Origin: Flavobacterium ustbae
GTDB lineage: Bacteria > Bacteroidota > Bacteroidia > Flavobacteriales > Flavobacteriaceae
Direction of reading: 5' to 3'
DNA length: 64,000 bases
NCBI RefSeq assembly: GCF_003946915.1
Contig: NZ_RPOC01000001.1
Location: forward strand, 682,001 to 746,000
The notes beneath the pieces are model-generated. The model ran no database searches. It saw nothing but the letters and a program-made list of their open reading frames with translations, and was not told the origin of the DNA. Every line of letters begins with the position of its first letter. The first letter of the stretch is position 1. The position numbers and the translations under genes were made by a program. Shown here in pieces: positions 1 through 6,847 of this stretch.

Positions 1-1
1 A

Positions 2-409
2 AAATCAACAAAAAGATTCTACAGCAAAACCCATCAAATAAAAATTGAAGGAAAACCAATTTTAGACATTTCAGCAGCAAAAGCTTTCAAAGGCGATCCA
101 GCATTATACAATCCAGAAGATTTATTGTTGAGCAGTCTGGTTTCCTGCCACATGATGTCCTATTTATATGTTTGTTCTCAAAACGAAATTGAAGTTCTCG
201 AATATTCAGATAATGCCGAAGCAACATTAGAAGTAAATGCAGACGGAAGTGGTCGTTTTATTGAAGTTCGGTTAAGTCCAAAAGTGATAATTGCGAATTC
301 AGATAAAGTAGAGCTGGCTTTAGAACTTCATACAAAAGCAAATCAATTGTGTTTTATTGCTAATTCCTGCAATTTTCCAGTTTTTCATAATGCGAGTTGT
401 GAGGTTTGA
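2..409 (+). CDS. OsmC family peroxiredoxin-like protein (5' truncated by window edge)
   Basis: The open frame runs in from the window edge, so the true start lies upstream; the first internal start-like codon (125) falls in the middle of the fold. The motif NPEDLLLSSLVSCHMMSYL carries the first conserved OsmC cysteine in its helix. SCNFPV near the C terminus carries the second position. Members of this family reduce organic hydroperoxides with a cysteine pair in the cytoplasm. About 135 residues are visible, close to the usual 135-145, so only a few residues should be missing. The neighbours give no functional hint. Family assignment is fairly firm; the substrate is unknown. Confidence 0.8.
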   Translation, partial: KSTKRFYSKTHQIKIEGKPILDISAAKAFKGDPALYNPEDLLLSSLVSCHMMSYLYVCSQNEIEVLEYSDNAEATLEVNADGSGRFIEVRLSPKVIIANSDKVELALELHTKANQLCFIANSCNFPVFHNASCEV

Positions 410-410
410 A

Positions 411-438
411 TCATATAAGTGATACAAGTTCATTTATT
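411..438 (+). repeat. Single arm of the CATATAAGTGAT repeat family
   Basis: This stretch, just after the OsmC stop codon, matches the terminal repeat found on both sides of the GxxExxY cassette at 16450-17040, with about two mismatches over 26 bases. No partner arm is seen nearby, so it looks like a solo relic of the same repeat family. Confidence 0.5.
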
Positions 439-518
439 AAAAGATGAAATCTATAGGTAATGTTACATTTAGTCTTGCTGTAAAAAACATTTTTGGAGCA
501 GTGCAATTTGCGTCTTTT

Positions 519-779
519 TTATTTATTAAGCCTTTTTTCAAATTCTCTAAGTTCTGCTTTCCTATTTTTATCCAAATTGTGCCAGCGAATGTTCTGAATT
601 GCGCCTTCTAATGCATAGAGCATATTAATGCAGGCTGTAGGATCAATTGTTTTTACTTTAATAAAAGCATTTTCGGTCCCTAAAGCTCTTAGCTCAGAAG
701 GATCGTGAATTTCAGCTTCAATTAATTTATTGGCTAATGTATCGCCAATATTAGGCATTTGAGATACTGTATTATACAT
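519..779 (-). CDS. TfoX/Sxy C-terminal domain protein
   Basis: A small helical protein of about 86 residues. It opens with MPNIGDTLANKL, the helix-hairpin-helix-like start of the TfoX C-terminal domain. It continues with LRALGTENAF and ACINMLYALEGAIQ, both typical of that domain. The N-terminal TfoX domain is absent, as in many stand-alone Bacteroidota copies. A longer frame begins in the terminator repeat at 817-845, so the start at 779 (or 809) is preferred. TfoX/Sxy proteins are linked to competence regulation in Gammaproteobacteria, but a role here cannot be inferred. It is the last gene after the tRNA-Asn/GIY-YIG cluster on the same strand. Confidence 0.7.
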   Translation of the reverse strand: MYNTVSQMPNIGDTLANKLIEAEIHDPSELRALGTENAFIKVKTIDPTACINMLYALEGAIQNIRWHNLDKNRKAELREFEKRLNK

Positions 780-816
780 AGAATTTAAAATTTTATGGTT
801 TAAATACATGTAAAAA

Positions 817-845
817 AATACCACTTACAATTTGTAAGTGGTATT
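817..845 (-). terminator. Terminator hairpin, copy 1 (after tRNA-Asn remnant)
   Basis: Arms AATACCACTTAC and GTAAGTGGTATT form a 12-bp stem with a 5-base loop. On the minus strand a run of seven T follows. It is identical to the hairpin at 1211-1239 and belongs to a 65-bp direct repeat (812-876 and 1206-1270). Confidence 0.75.
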
Positions 846-852
846 TAATAAG

Positions 853-908
853 CTCCCCCTCTTGGGCTCGAACCAACCCCGAAAGCTTTCGGGGCTCTGA
901 TTAACAGT
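853..908 (-). pseudogene. tRNA-Asn remnant (3' half only, disrupted by a palindrome)
   Basis: Read on the minus strand, this has the anticodon-loop sequence, the T arm and the acceptor 3' strand of tRNA-Asn, matching the intact gene at 1247-1320. The five bases of the variable loop and first T-stem base are replaced by the perfect 18-bp palindrome CCCCGAAAGCTTTCGGGG (877-894). The 5' half is missing and the GIY-YIG gene lies there instead. The stop codon of that gene (901-903) lies inside the anticodon-loop sequence. It cannot fold as a tRNA. Confidence 0.8.
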
Positions 909-1194
909 TAGGTTTATATTTTAAAAGAAGTTTGTCTATTATTTCTGGATATTTAATTAAGTTTTCAATATATATTTTACTCTTCATTTTTTTAATATGT
1001 TTCTCTATTGAAAGTGCTTGGGTTTTACTGCTGCAACTGAAATTAAGGAATAAAGTCCAGTCATTTGCGTTTGCTGTAAATTTATTGGAAGGTGCATTCT
1101 TGTGAAATTCTAATCTTAAGTCAAAATCTTTTGTATAGCCAATATAATATCGGTTAAGTTTTTTGGAATGTAGAATATACACAATGTTACTCAT
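901..1194 (-). CDS. GIY-YIG nuclease family protein
   Basis: A single-domain GIY-YIG protein of 97 residues. VYILHS near the N terminus corresponds to the GIY strand and RYYIGYTKDFDLRLEFH to the YIG strand and catalytic-arginine helix. FTANANDWTLFL and ALSIEKHIKKMKS follow as in small YhbQ/UPF0213-like members. The ATG at 1194 is preferred over an upstream GTG inside the terminator repeat. The last codons and stop run into tRNA-Asn anticodon-loop sequence. This family is a DNA endonuclease family that includes homing enzymes. The tRNA 3'-half repeats on both sides suggest that this copy moved or duplicated with the tRNA sequence. Confidence 0.85.
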   Translation of the reverse strand: MSNIVYILHSKKLNRYYIGYTKDFDLRLEFHKNAPSNKFTANANDWTLFLNFSCSSKTQALSIEKHIKKMKSKIYIENLIKYPEIIDKLLLKYKPNC

Positions 1195-1210
1195 AATATC
1201 TGATAAAAAA

Positions 1211-1239
1211 AATACCACTTACAATTTGTAAGTGGTATT
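1211..1239 (-). terminator. Terminator hairpin, copy 2 (after intact tRNA-Asn)
   Basis: Same 12-bp stem and T-run as the copy at 817-845. It lies seven bases past the tRNA-Asn 3' end and would end the tRNA transcript before the GIY-YIG gene. Confidence 0.75.
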
Positions 1240-1246
1240 TAATAAG

Positions 1247-1320
1247 CTCCCCCTCTTGGGCTCGAACCAAGGACCCTCTGATTAACAGTCAGATGCTCTA
1301 ACCAACTGAGCTAAGGAGGA
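1247..1320 (-). tRNA. tRNA-Asn (GTT)
   Basis: A 74-base cloverleaf on the minus strand. The acceptor TCCTCCT pairs with AGGGGGA (one wobble), with discriminator G. The D arm contains AGCTCAGTTGGTTAGAGC. The anticodon loop is CTGTTAA (anticodon GTT) and the T loop TTCGAGC. CCA is not encoded. It is identical in sequence to the copy at 1359-1432 and is co-transcribed with it. Confidence 0.95.
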
Positions 1321-1358
1321 ATCACCTTAAAGGTAAATATGTTTGCTAAAAAAAGTTG

Positions 1359-1432
1359 CTCCCCCTCTTGGGCTCGAACCAAGGACCCTCTGATTAACAG
1401 TCAGATGCTCTAACCAACTGAGCTAAGGAGGA
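1359..1432 (-). tRNA. tRNA-Asn (GTT), first copy of the cluster
   Basis: A 74-base cloverleaf identical to the gene at 1247-1320, separated from it by 38 bases without a new -7 box. It lies 18 bases downstream of the predicted transcription start of the consensus promoter at 1457-1486. Confidence 0.95.
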
Positions 1433-1456
1433 AGTTGTTGCTCTTTTTAGCGAGTG

Positions 1457-1486
1457 CAAATATAAAACTATTTTTAGTTTCTCAAA
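1457..1486 (-). promoter_or_regulatory. Bacteroidota-type promoter of the tRNA-Asn cluster
   Basis: On the minus strand TTTG (1486-1483) is followed after 18 bases by TATATTTG (1464-1457). This matches the Bacteroidota consensus TTTG / TAnnTTTG with correct spacing. The first tRNA begins 25 bases further on. Confidence 0.75.
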
Positions 1487-1515
1487 AACATTTTCACTCT
1501 TTTTTTGACTTTTTT

Positions 1516-2859
1516 TTACTTGCCTACAATCGCCTTGTAAATGTCGTTACCGTTAGCAAACAGTAGTAGTGAAATAAGTAAAACAAAACCAACCATTTGC
1601 GCATTCTCTAGGAATTTATCGCTTGGTTTTTTACCGCTAATTATTTCATACAATAAAAACATTACGTGTCCACCATCAAGAGCCGGAATTGGCAATAAAT
1701 TCATAACTCCAAGCATAATCGACAATAAAGCCGTGATTGACCAAAATACTTCCCAGCTCCAAGAACTTGGAAAAATATTGTAAATCGCAGCAAAACCACC
1801 CACTTGTTTGTACGCTTTAGTTTCAGGATTAAAAATCATTTTTAATTGTTTTCCGTATCCTACTAATTGATCTTTTCCTTTTTCAAGACCAACCGGAATA
1901 GATTCGAAGAAACCATAATCCTTGGTGCTTATTTTATAGTACCCTAATTTTTCTAATGATTTCATATCTAAACCACCTGCAAAAACGCCTAAAGTTCCTT
2001 CTGGAGAAACTTTCACAGTAAGAGGTGTTTCTTTTAAATCACGCAAAACAACAGCAGAAATTTCTTTTCCTTTATTAGCAGCTAAAACCGCTTTTGCTTC
2101 GTCAAAATATTTAATCTTTTGTCCGTTAAGAGAAAGAATCAAATCTTTTGCTTTTAAATTTTTGTTAGGAGATTCTTCTGTAACTTTTCCAACAGCAAAA
2201 GGGCGACGAATATCGATAAGCATTCCTTTTTCTGTTTTAGAAAGCTGGTCAACAAAATCGGTTGGCATTGTAATAGTTTGCTGTTGCCCGTTTCTTTCAA
2301 TCAAGACATGTTTTGCCATGATCACATTCATGTTCATGTCGCTGTCAAAATTTTCTACAGCTTTACCGTCAATAGAAATAATTTTGTCTCCTGTTTTAAA
2401 ACCAGCCTTAAGCATCACAGGATTTTCAATTGCAACACCATCTTTCAGGTCAGAATTAGCAATATAAGTATCACCGTAAGCAAATGCCATTCCGATATAA
2501 ATAATAAAAGCCAAGATAAAGTTTACGGTAACACCGCCAAGCATAATAATTAAACGTTGCCAAGCTGGTTTACTACGAAATTCCCAAGGTTGAGGAGGAA
2601 GAGCCATTTGCTCTTTGTCCATACTTTCGTCAATCATTCCAGAAATTTTCACATAACCACCCAACGGAAGCCATCCGATACCGTATACTGTTTCTCCGAT
2701 TTTCTTTTTGAAAAGTGAATATTTAACATCAAAAAACAAATAAAATTTTTCGACTCTAGTTTTAAACAATTTTGCAGGGATAAAATGCCCTAATTCATGA
2801 AGAATAATAAGTAAAGATAAACTCAATAAAAATTGAGAGAGTTTGATAACTATATCCAT
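1516..2859 (-). CDS. rseP: RIP metalloprotease RseP (site-2 protease)
   Basis: A 447-residue inner-membrane zinc protease. HELGH at residues 21-25 in the first membrane segment is the zinc site. A second conserved metal-binding LDG motif (PIPALDGGH) lies near residue 394 in a late membrane helix. Two PDZ-like regions lie between them (around 150-200 and 210-290; SIDGKAVENF and LSLNGQKI). RseP cuts anti-sigma factors and leftover signal peptides within the membrane. Length fits the family. It is monocistronic, with the tRNA-Asn cluster 80 bases downstream under its own promoter. A likely -7 box lies 28 bases upstream of the start codon. Confidence 0.95.
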   Translation of the reverse strand: MDIVIKLSQFLLSLSLLIILHELGHFIPAKLFKTRVEKFYLFFDVKYSLFKKKIGETVYGIGWLPLGGYVKISGMIDESMDKEQMALPPQPWEFRSKPAWQRLIIMLGGVTVNFILAFIIYIGMAFAYGDTYIANSDLKDGVAIENPVMLKAGFKTGDKIISIDGKAVENFDSDMNMNVIMAKHVLIERNGQQQTITMPTDFVDQLSKTEKGMLIDIRRPFAVGKVTEESPNKNLKAKDLILSLNGQKIKYFDEAKAVLAANKGKEISAVVLRDLKETPLTVKVSPEGTLGVFAGGLDMKSLEKLGYYKISTKDYGFFESIPVGLEKGKDQLVGYGKQLKMIFNPETKAYKQVGGFAAIYNIFPSSWSWEVFWSITALLSIMLGVMNLLPIPALDGGHVMFLLYEIISGKKPSDKFLENAQMVGFVLLISLLLFANGNDIYKAIVGK

Positions 2860-2887
2860 TTGTTGTTTTTAATTCGTATTTAACGCA

Positions 2888-2895
2888 CAAAAGTA
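2888..2895 (-). promoter_or_regulatory. -7 promoter box for rseP
   Basis: TACTTTTG on the minus strand fits TAnnTTTG and lies 28 bases upstream of the rseP start codon. No clear -33 TTTG is visible at the usual distance. Confidence 0.4.
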
Positions 2896-3060
2896 GCGTT
2901 TTCTAATTAATATTAAGAGTGCAAGATAGTGTTTAAGATTTTAAATGTTTGTTAATTAATAAACATTTCGATTTCTCTTTTTAGTGAGATGCCGTAACTT
3001 TACTTTTTAAACACTGCCTTTCTCAATTGGTAGTAAAAAATCACTAAAAGTTACAAGTCT

Positions 3061-4131
3061 ATGGCTACGAAATTATTTTCTCCTCTCACCATAAAAAAAA
3101 TCACTTTAAAAAATAGAATTGCGATCTCGCCAATGTGCCAGTATTCTGCAATTGACGGATTTGCAAACGATTGGCATCTCGTTCATTTGGGCAGCCGTGC
3201 TACGGGCGGCGCTGGATTAATTATTCAGGAAGCTACGGCAGTTTCTCCAGAAGCTAGAATTTCGTCTTCTGATCTTGGGATTTGGAAAGATGAGCATATC
3301 GAAAAACTAAAACAAATCAACGCATTTATTGTTTCTCAAAACTCGATTCCAGGAATTCAGTTGGCACACGCTGGACGAAAAGCAAGTGTTTCGGCGCCTT
3401 GGTTGGGAAATAAAAAATTAGATTTCGCTCAAGGCGGATGGCAAACCGTTGCGCCAAGTGCGATTCCGTATCATGATAACGAACCATTTTTGCCTGAAGC
3501 TTTAGATCAAAACGGAATTCAAAAAGTAATTTCCGATTTCAAAACAGCTACAAAACGAGTGGTAGAAGCAGGTTATCAGGTTTTGGAAATTCATGCTGCT
3601 CATGGTTATTTACTGCACCAGTTTTTATCTCCTTTAACGAATGTAAGAACAGACGAATATGGAGGAAGTTTTGAAAACAGAATTCGTTTTACTCTACAAA
3701 TTGTCGAGGCCGTACAATCAGAATGGCCTTCAGATTTGCCATTATTGGTTCGAATTTCGGCAACTGATTGGGCAGAAAACGGATGGAATCCAGAAGAATC
3801 TGTTCAGCTTTCTAAAATATTAAAAGAAAAAGGAGTAGATTTAATCGATGTTTCGTCAGGTGGATTGGTTTCGCATCAAAAAATCACATTAGGGCCAGGA
3901 TATCAGGTTCCTTTTGCAGAAAAAGTAAAACAAGAAGCCAATATTGCAACAGGTGCAGTCGGATTAATAACAGAAGCACATCAGGCAGAAGAAATCTTAA
4001 ATAGAAATCAAGCCGATCTGATTTTATTCGCCAGAGAATCGCTGAGAAACCCGAATCTGCCTTTGGATTTCGCCGCAACATTAAACGACGATATTCAATG
4101 GCCAAAACAATACGTAAGAGCTAAACTTTAA
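3061..4131 (+). CDS. Old yellow enzyme family NADH:flavin oxidoreductase (YqjM/NamA class)
   Basis: A 356-residue FMN-dependent TIM-barrel ene-reductase. The N-terminal segment has SPMCQYS with Cys26 and Tyr28, the pair that marks the YqjM (thermophilic-like) class of old yellow enzymes. LEIHAAHGYLLHQFLSP carries the substrate-binding histidines and the HGYLLHQF signature. GAVGLI and LILFARESLRNP near the C terminus belong to the phosphate-binding end. The family reduces activated C=C bonds with NAD(P)H; the physiological substrate is unknown. A dispersed hairpin repeat follows the stop codon, and the Gfo/Idh/MocA gene lies 77 bases downstream, possibly co-transcribed. Confidence 0.9.
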   Translation: MATKLFSPLTIKKITLKNRIAISPMCQYSAIDGFANDWHLVHLGSRATGGAGLIIQEATAVSPEARISSSDLGIWKDEHIEKLKQINAFIVSQNSIPGIQLAHAGRKASVSAPWLGNKKLDFAQGGWQTVAPSAIPYHDNEPFLPEALDQNGIQKVISDFKTATKRVVEAGYQVLEIHAAHGYLLHQFLSPLTNVRTDEYGGSFENRIRFTLQIVEAVQSEWPSDLPLLVRISATDWAENGWNPEESVQLSKILKEKGVDLIDVSSGGLVSHQKITLGPGYQVPFAEKVKQEANIATGAVGLITEAHQAEEILNRNQADLILFARESLRNPNLPLDFAATLNDDIQWPKQYVRAKL

Positions 4132-4141
4132 TATTTTATTA

Positions 4142-4191
4142 GCCACAAATTCACGAATTTATTTTAAAATTATAATTCGTGAATTCGTGGC
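4142..4191. repeat. GCCACGAATTCACGAATT hairpin family, copy 1
   Basis: The 18-base arms at 4142-4159 and 4174-4191 are inverted with one mismatch, around a 14-base loop. The same hairpin occurs at 55217-55274 and 58542-58606, with a half copy at 54549-54564. The longer version of the next reading frame would start inside the right arm, which argues for the start at 4209. Confidence 0.85.
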
Positions 4192-4208
4192 GGAAAAAAC
4201 AGACTCAG

Positions 4209-5249
4209 ATGCAGAGAATTAAAACAGCATTATTATCATACGGAATGTCGGGAAAAGTTTTCCACGCTCCATTTTTAGATCTTCATGAAGGATTTGAACT
4301 ATTAGGTTCTTGGGAAAGAAACAAAAAATTAATCCAAGAAGATTATCCATACGTAAAAAGTTACGCTTCGATAGATGAATTATTAAGCGATAACGTCGAT
4401 TTGGTAATTGTAAACACGCCTGTAGGAACGCATTACGAATATGCTAAAAAAGTGCTTTTGGCAGGAAAACATGCAGTGGTCGAAAAAGCATTTACGACAA
4501 CGGCAGCCGAAGCAAAAGAATTGGCAGCGATTGCAAAAGAGAAAGGTTTAAAATTGGCCGTTTTTCAGAATAGAAGATGGGATAGCGATTTTAAAACCAT
4601 TAAAAAAGTAATCGATGACGGCGTTTTAGGAGATTTAGTTGAAGCAGAATTTCATTTTGACAGATACAATCCGCTTTTAAGCCCAAAAGCACATAAAGAA
4701 ACCGCCAATGACGGAGCGGGAGTTTTGAAAGATTTAGGTCCGCATATTATTGATCAGGCGGTAAGTTTATTTGGCTGCCCGAAAGCTGTTTTTGGCGATA
4801 TTCGCGTAACCAGAGAAAACTCAGTTGTAGACGACTGGATTGATCTGACTCTTTTTTATTCCAATTTCAGAGTTCGTTTAAAAGCTGGTTTTTTTGTCAG
4901 AGAGGCAAATCCGGCATATGTTATTCACGGCAAAAAAGGCTCATTCTTAAAACCACGCGGCGATGTTCAGGAAGACGATTTAAAAGTTGGTAAAAAACCA
5001 AACTTAGAATCTTGGGGAACAGAAGACGAAAGCCTTCAAGGACTTTTGCATACCGAAATTGATGGTAAAATTGTGAGAGAAAAAATACCAACGCTTCAAG
5101 GCAATTATTTCAGTTTCTTCGATGGCGTTTATGATTCGATTGCAAATGATAAAAAACAGCCAGTTACCGCAGATGAAGGTATAAAAGTAATGCAGGTTAT
5201 AGAAGCTGCAATTGCAAGTAATGCACAACAGAAAGTAATAAGTATATAG
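4209..5249 (+). CDS. Gfo/Idh/MocA family oxidoreductase
   Basis: A 346-residue NAD(P)-dependent dehydrogenase. The N-terminal Rossmann region starts with ALLSYGMSGKVFHAPFL, in which the usual GxGxxG is relaxed, as in YdgJ/YhhX-like members. VNTPVGTHYEYAKKVLLAGK and the EKA motif (HAVVEKAFTTT) follow, where Lys is the conserved catalytic-region residue. DLGPHIIDQA carries the conserved histidine of the C-terminal domain. The start at 4209 is chosen because the upstream GTG at 4179 lies inside a repeat hairpin. Probably a sugar or polyol oxidoreductase; the substrate cannot be read from the sequence. Confidence 0.85.
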   Translation: MQRIKTALLSYGMSGKVFHAPFLDLHEGFELLGSWERNKKLIQEDYPYVKSYASIDELLSDNVDLVIVNTPVGTHYEYAKKVLLAGKHAVVEKAFTTTAAEAKELAAIAKEKGLKLAVFQNRRWDSDFKTIKKVIDDGVLGDLVEAEFHFDRYNPLLSPKAHKETANDGAGVLKDLGPHIIDQAVSLFGCPKAVFGDIRVTRENSVVDDWIDLTLFYSNFRVRLKAGFFVREANPAYVIHGKKGSFLKPRGDVQEDDLKVGKKPNLESWGTEDESLQGLLHTEIDGKIVREKIPTLQGNYFSFFDGVYDSIANDKKQPVTADEGIKVMQVIEAAIASNAQQKVISI

Positions 5250-5270
5250 GTCTTATCAAATACGATTGTA

Positions 5271-5297
5271 GAGGCGCACAGTAGTGCGTCTTTTTTT
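5271..5297 (+). terminator. Terminator after the Gfo/Idh/MocA gene
   Basis: GAGGCGCAC and GTGCGTCTT pair around a short loop and are followed by a run of T. It lies 22 bases after the stop codon at 5249. Confidence 0.6.
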
Positions 5298-5457
5298 GTT
5301 TCAAATCTTAAAAAGTTGTAATTTTATTAAGAAGATTTCAAATGATATCTGTCGAATTTATAAACAATAACGTTGTATATTGTGTATAAAATTAGGCTTT
5401 ATACACTTTGACGAGCGTTTTTAGTATTTTTGACAACTTTCCAATACAAATTTCAAT

Positions 5458-6672
5458 ATGCTGTTAAATTTTAATCCGTTAGCGCTTTTTCAGACCAAAG
5501 CAAAAATCAAGAAAGTATTTAGAGAAGCAAAAGCTTCGTATTTAAATCGCATTCGTTTTGCTGTTGGAATGTTTTATTTCGGAATGGGTTTGAGTTTTGC
5601 CACATGGGCGAGCCGAATTCCAGATATAAAAACCGCTTTGCATTTAACAGAAGGAGACTTAGGCTCGATTTTGTTTGCGCTTCCGGTTGGACAGCTGATT
5701 GTAATGCCATTTTCGGGAAAGATGGTAACCAAATTTGGTAGTCATCGCATTCTTATTTTCTCTTTAATAATGTATGTTTTGTGCTTAATCAATTTAGGTT
5801 TGGCCACAACATCATTACAATTATCATTAGGATTATTTCTTTTTGGAGTTTTCGGAAACCTTGCCAATATTGCCGTAAACACACAAGGCGTTTATACCGA
5901 AGTTTTGTTTAAAAAAACAATCATGTCTTCTTTTCATGGCATGTGGAGTTTTGCCGGATTTACTGGTGCGTTGGTAGGTTTAGGAATGCTGGCTTTGAAA
6001 CTAAGTCCGTTGCATCATTTTATAATTGTAGCCGGAATTGTTTTATTGATGGTCGCTCTTAATTTCAATTTTTTGATTAGAGCCAAAGAAAAAAAGAAAC
6101 CAAAAGAAGAAGGCAAAAAACTATTTGTAAAACCAGATACTGCTTTGCTTTGGCTTGGCGTAATCGGATTTTGCAGTATGGCGAGCGAAGGCGTTATGTT
6201 TGACTGGAGCGGTGTCTACTTTAAAGATATCGTAAAAGCGCCTGGACCGTTGGTCGTTTTAGGCTACACTTCTTTTATGATTATGATGGCGAGCGGAAGA
6301 TTTTTAGGGGATGGTTTAATCAATAAATTTGGGCGCGAACGTGTTATGCAGATTAGCGGCGTCATGATTTCGGCAGGACTTTTTACAGCAGTTTTTCTTC
6401 CTTATATAATTCCGTGTACCATTGCCTTTATGTTTGTAGGTCTGGGTGTTGCCACCATAGTTCCTACTGTTTATAGTATTGCAGGGAAAAACCCAACCGT
6501 GCCTGCGGGCGAAGCTTTAACGATTGTTTCGAGCGTAAGCTTCTTAGGTTTTTTAATGGGACCTCCCGTAATTGGACATATTGCACAAAGTTTTGGGCTT
6601 CAATTTTCTTTCGCCTTTATCGGAATTTTTGGAGTATTGATTGCTTTTATGGTTTCTAAAATTAGAGCTTAA
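5458..6672 (+). CDS. MFS transporter (YbjJ-like)
   Basis: A 404-residue protein with about 12 hydrophobic segments. The first begins near residue 35 (FAVGMFYFGMGLSFATWASR). A basic loop after helix 2 (SGKMVTKFGSHR) corresponds to the MFS signature. A longer charged loop around residues 203-220 (RAKEKKKPKEEGKK) separates the two six-helix halves. RFLGDGLINKFGRER repeats the signature in the second half. The family resembles E. coli YbjJ and other sugar or drug/proton transporters, but the substrate is not predictable. It is expressed alone, between a terminator and a 175-base gap. Confidence 0.85.
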   Translation: MLLNFNPLALFQTKAKIKKVFREAKASYLNRIRFAVGMFYFGMGLSFATWASRIPDIKTALHLTEGDLGSILFALPVGQLIVMPFSGKMVTKFGSHRILIFSLIMYVLCLINLGLATTSLQLSLGLFLFGVFGNLANIAVNTQGVYTEVLFKKTIMSSFHGMWSFAGFTGALVGLGMLALKLSPLHHFIIVAGIVLLMVALNFNFLIRAKEKKKPKEEGKKLFVKPDTALLWLGVIGFCSMASEGVMFDWSGVYFKDIVKAPGPLVVLGYTSFMIMMASGRFLGDGLINKFGRERVMQISGVMISAGLFTAVFLPYIIPCTIAFMFVGLGVATIVPTVYSIAGKNPTVPAGEALTIVSSVSFLGFLMGPPVIGHIAQSFGLQFSFAFIGIFGVLIAFMVSKIRA

Positions 6673-6749
6673 TCATAATCTAAATTTACTAGAATTTAAT
6701 AAAATGCAAATAAATTTATAAGAATTTATTTACATATAAATATTTTATT

Positions 6750-6757
6750 TATATTTG
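6750..6757 (+). promoter_or_regulatory. -7 promoter box for the TonB receptor operon
   Basis: TATATTTG fits TAnnTTTG and lies 91 bases upstream of the receptor start in an AT-rich gap. The -33 element is not clear. Confidence 0.4.
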
Positions 6758-6847
6758 AATTCGAGTAATAGCTTGAGTTTTAAACGCCCTTTTTCCAAAA
6801 ACCAATTTTATCTTTTGAAGAATTATCAAAGTTAAATTGGATTTTTA

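Larger units (their letters stand above)
812..1270 (-). mobile_element. 394-bp GIY-YIG unit bounded by tRNA-Asn 3'-half direct repeats
   Basis: Positions 812-876 and 1206-1270 are identical over 65 bp (terminator plus T arm and acceptor of tRNA-Asn) and lie 394 bp apart. A further 14 identical bases (895-908 and 1276-1289) reach the anticodon. The single gene between them is the GIY-YIG nuclease. The arrangement resembles attL/attR of tRNA-targeting elements, where the tRNA is rebuilt at one end and a 3' fragment is displaced at the other. No integrase is present. Mobility is inferred from the repeats alone. Confidence 0.55.

Noticed and set aside
853..908. A third functional tRNA-Asn.
   Set aside because: The 5' half is missing and a palindrome replaces the variable loop, so no cloverleaf can form.
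4179..4208. Upstream start of the Gfo/Idh/MocA gene.
   Set aside because: It is a GTG inside the right arm of a dispersed hairpin; the ATG at 4209 gives a normal N terminus.
5407..5432. TTTG...TATTTTTG upstream of the MFS gene as a full promoter.
   Set aside because: The spacing is only 14 bases, outside the usual range; only the -7 box resembles the consensus.
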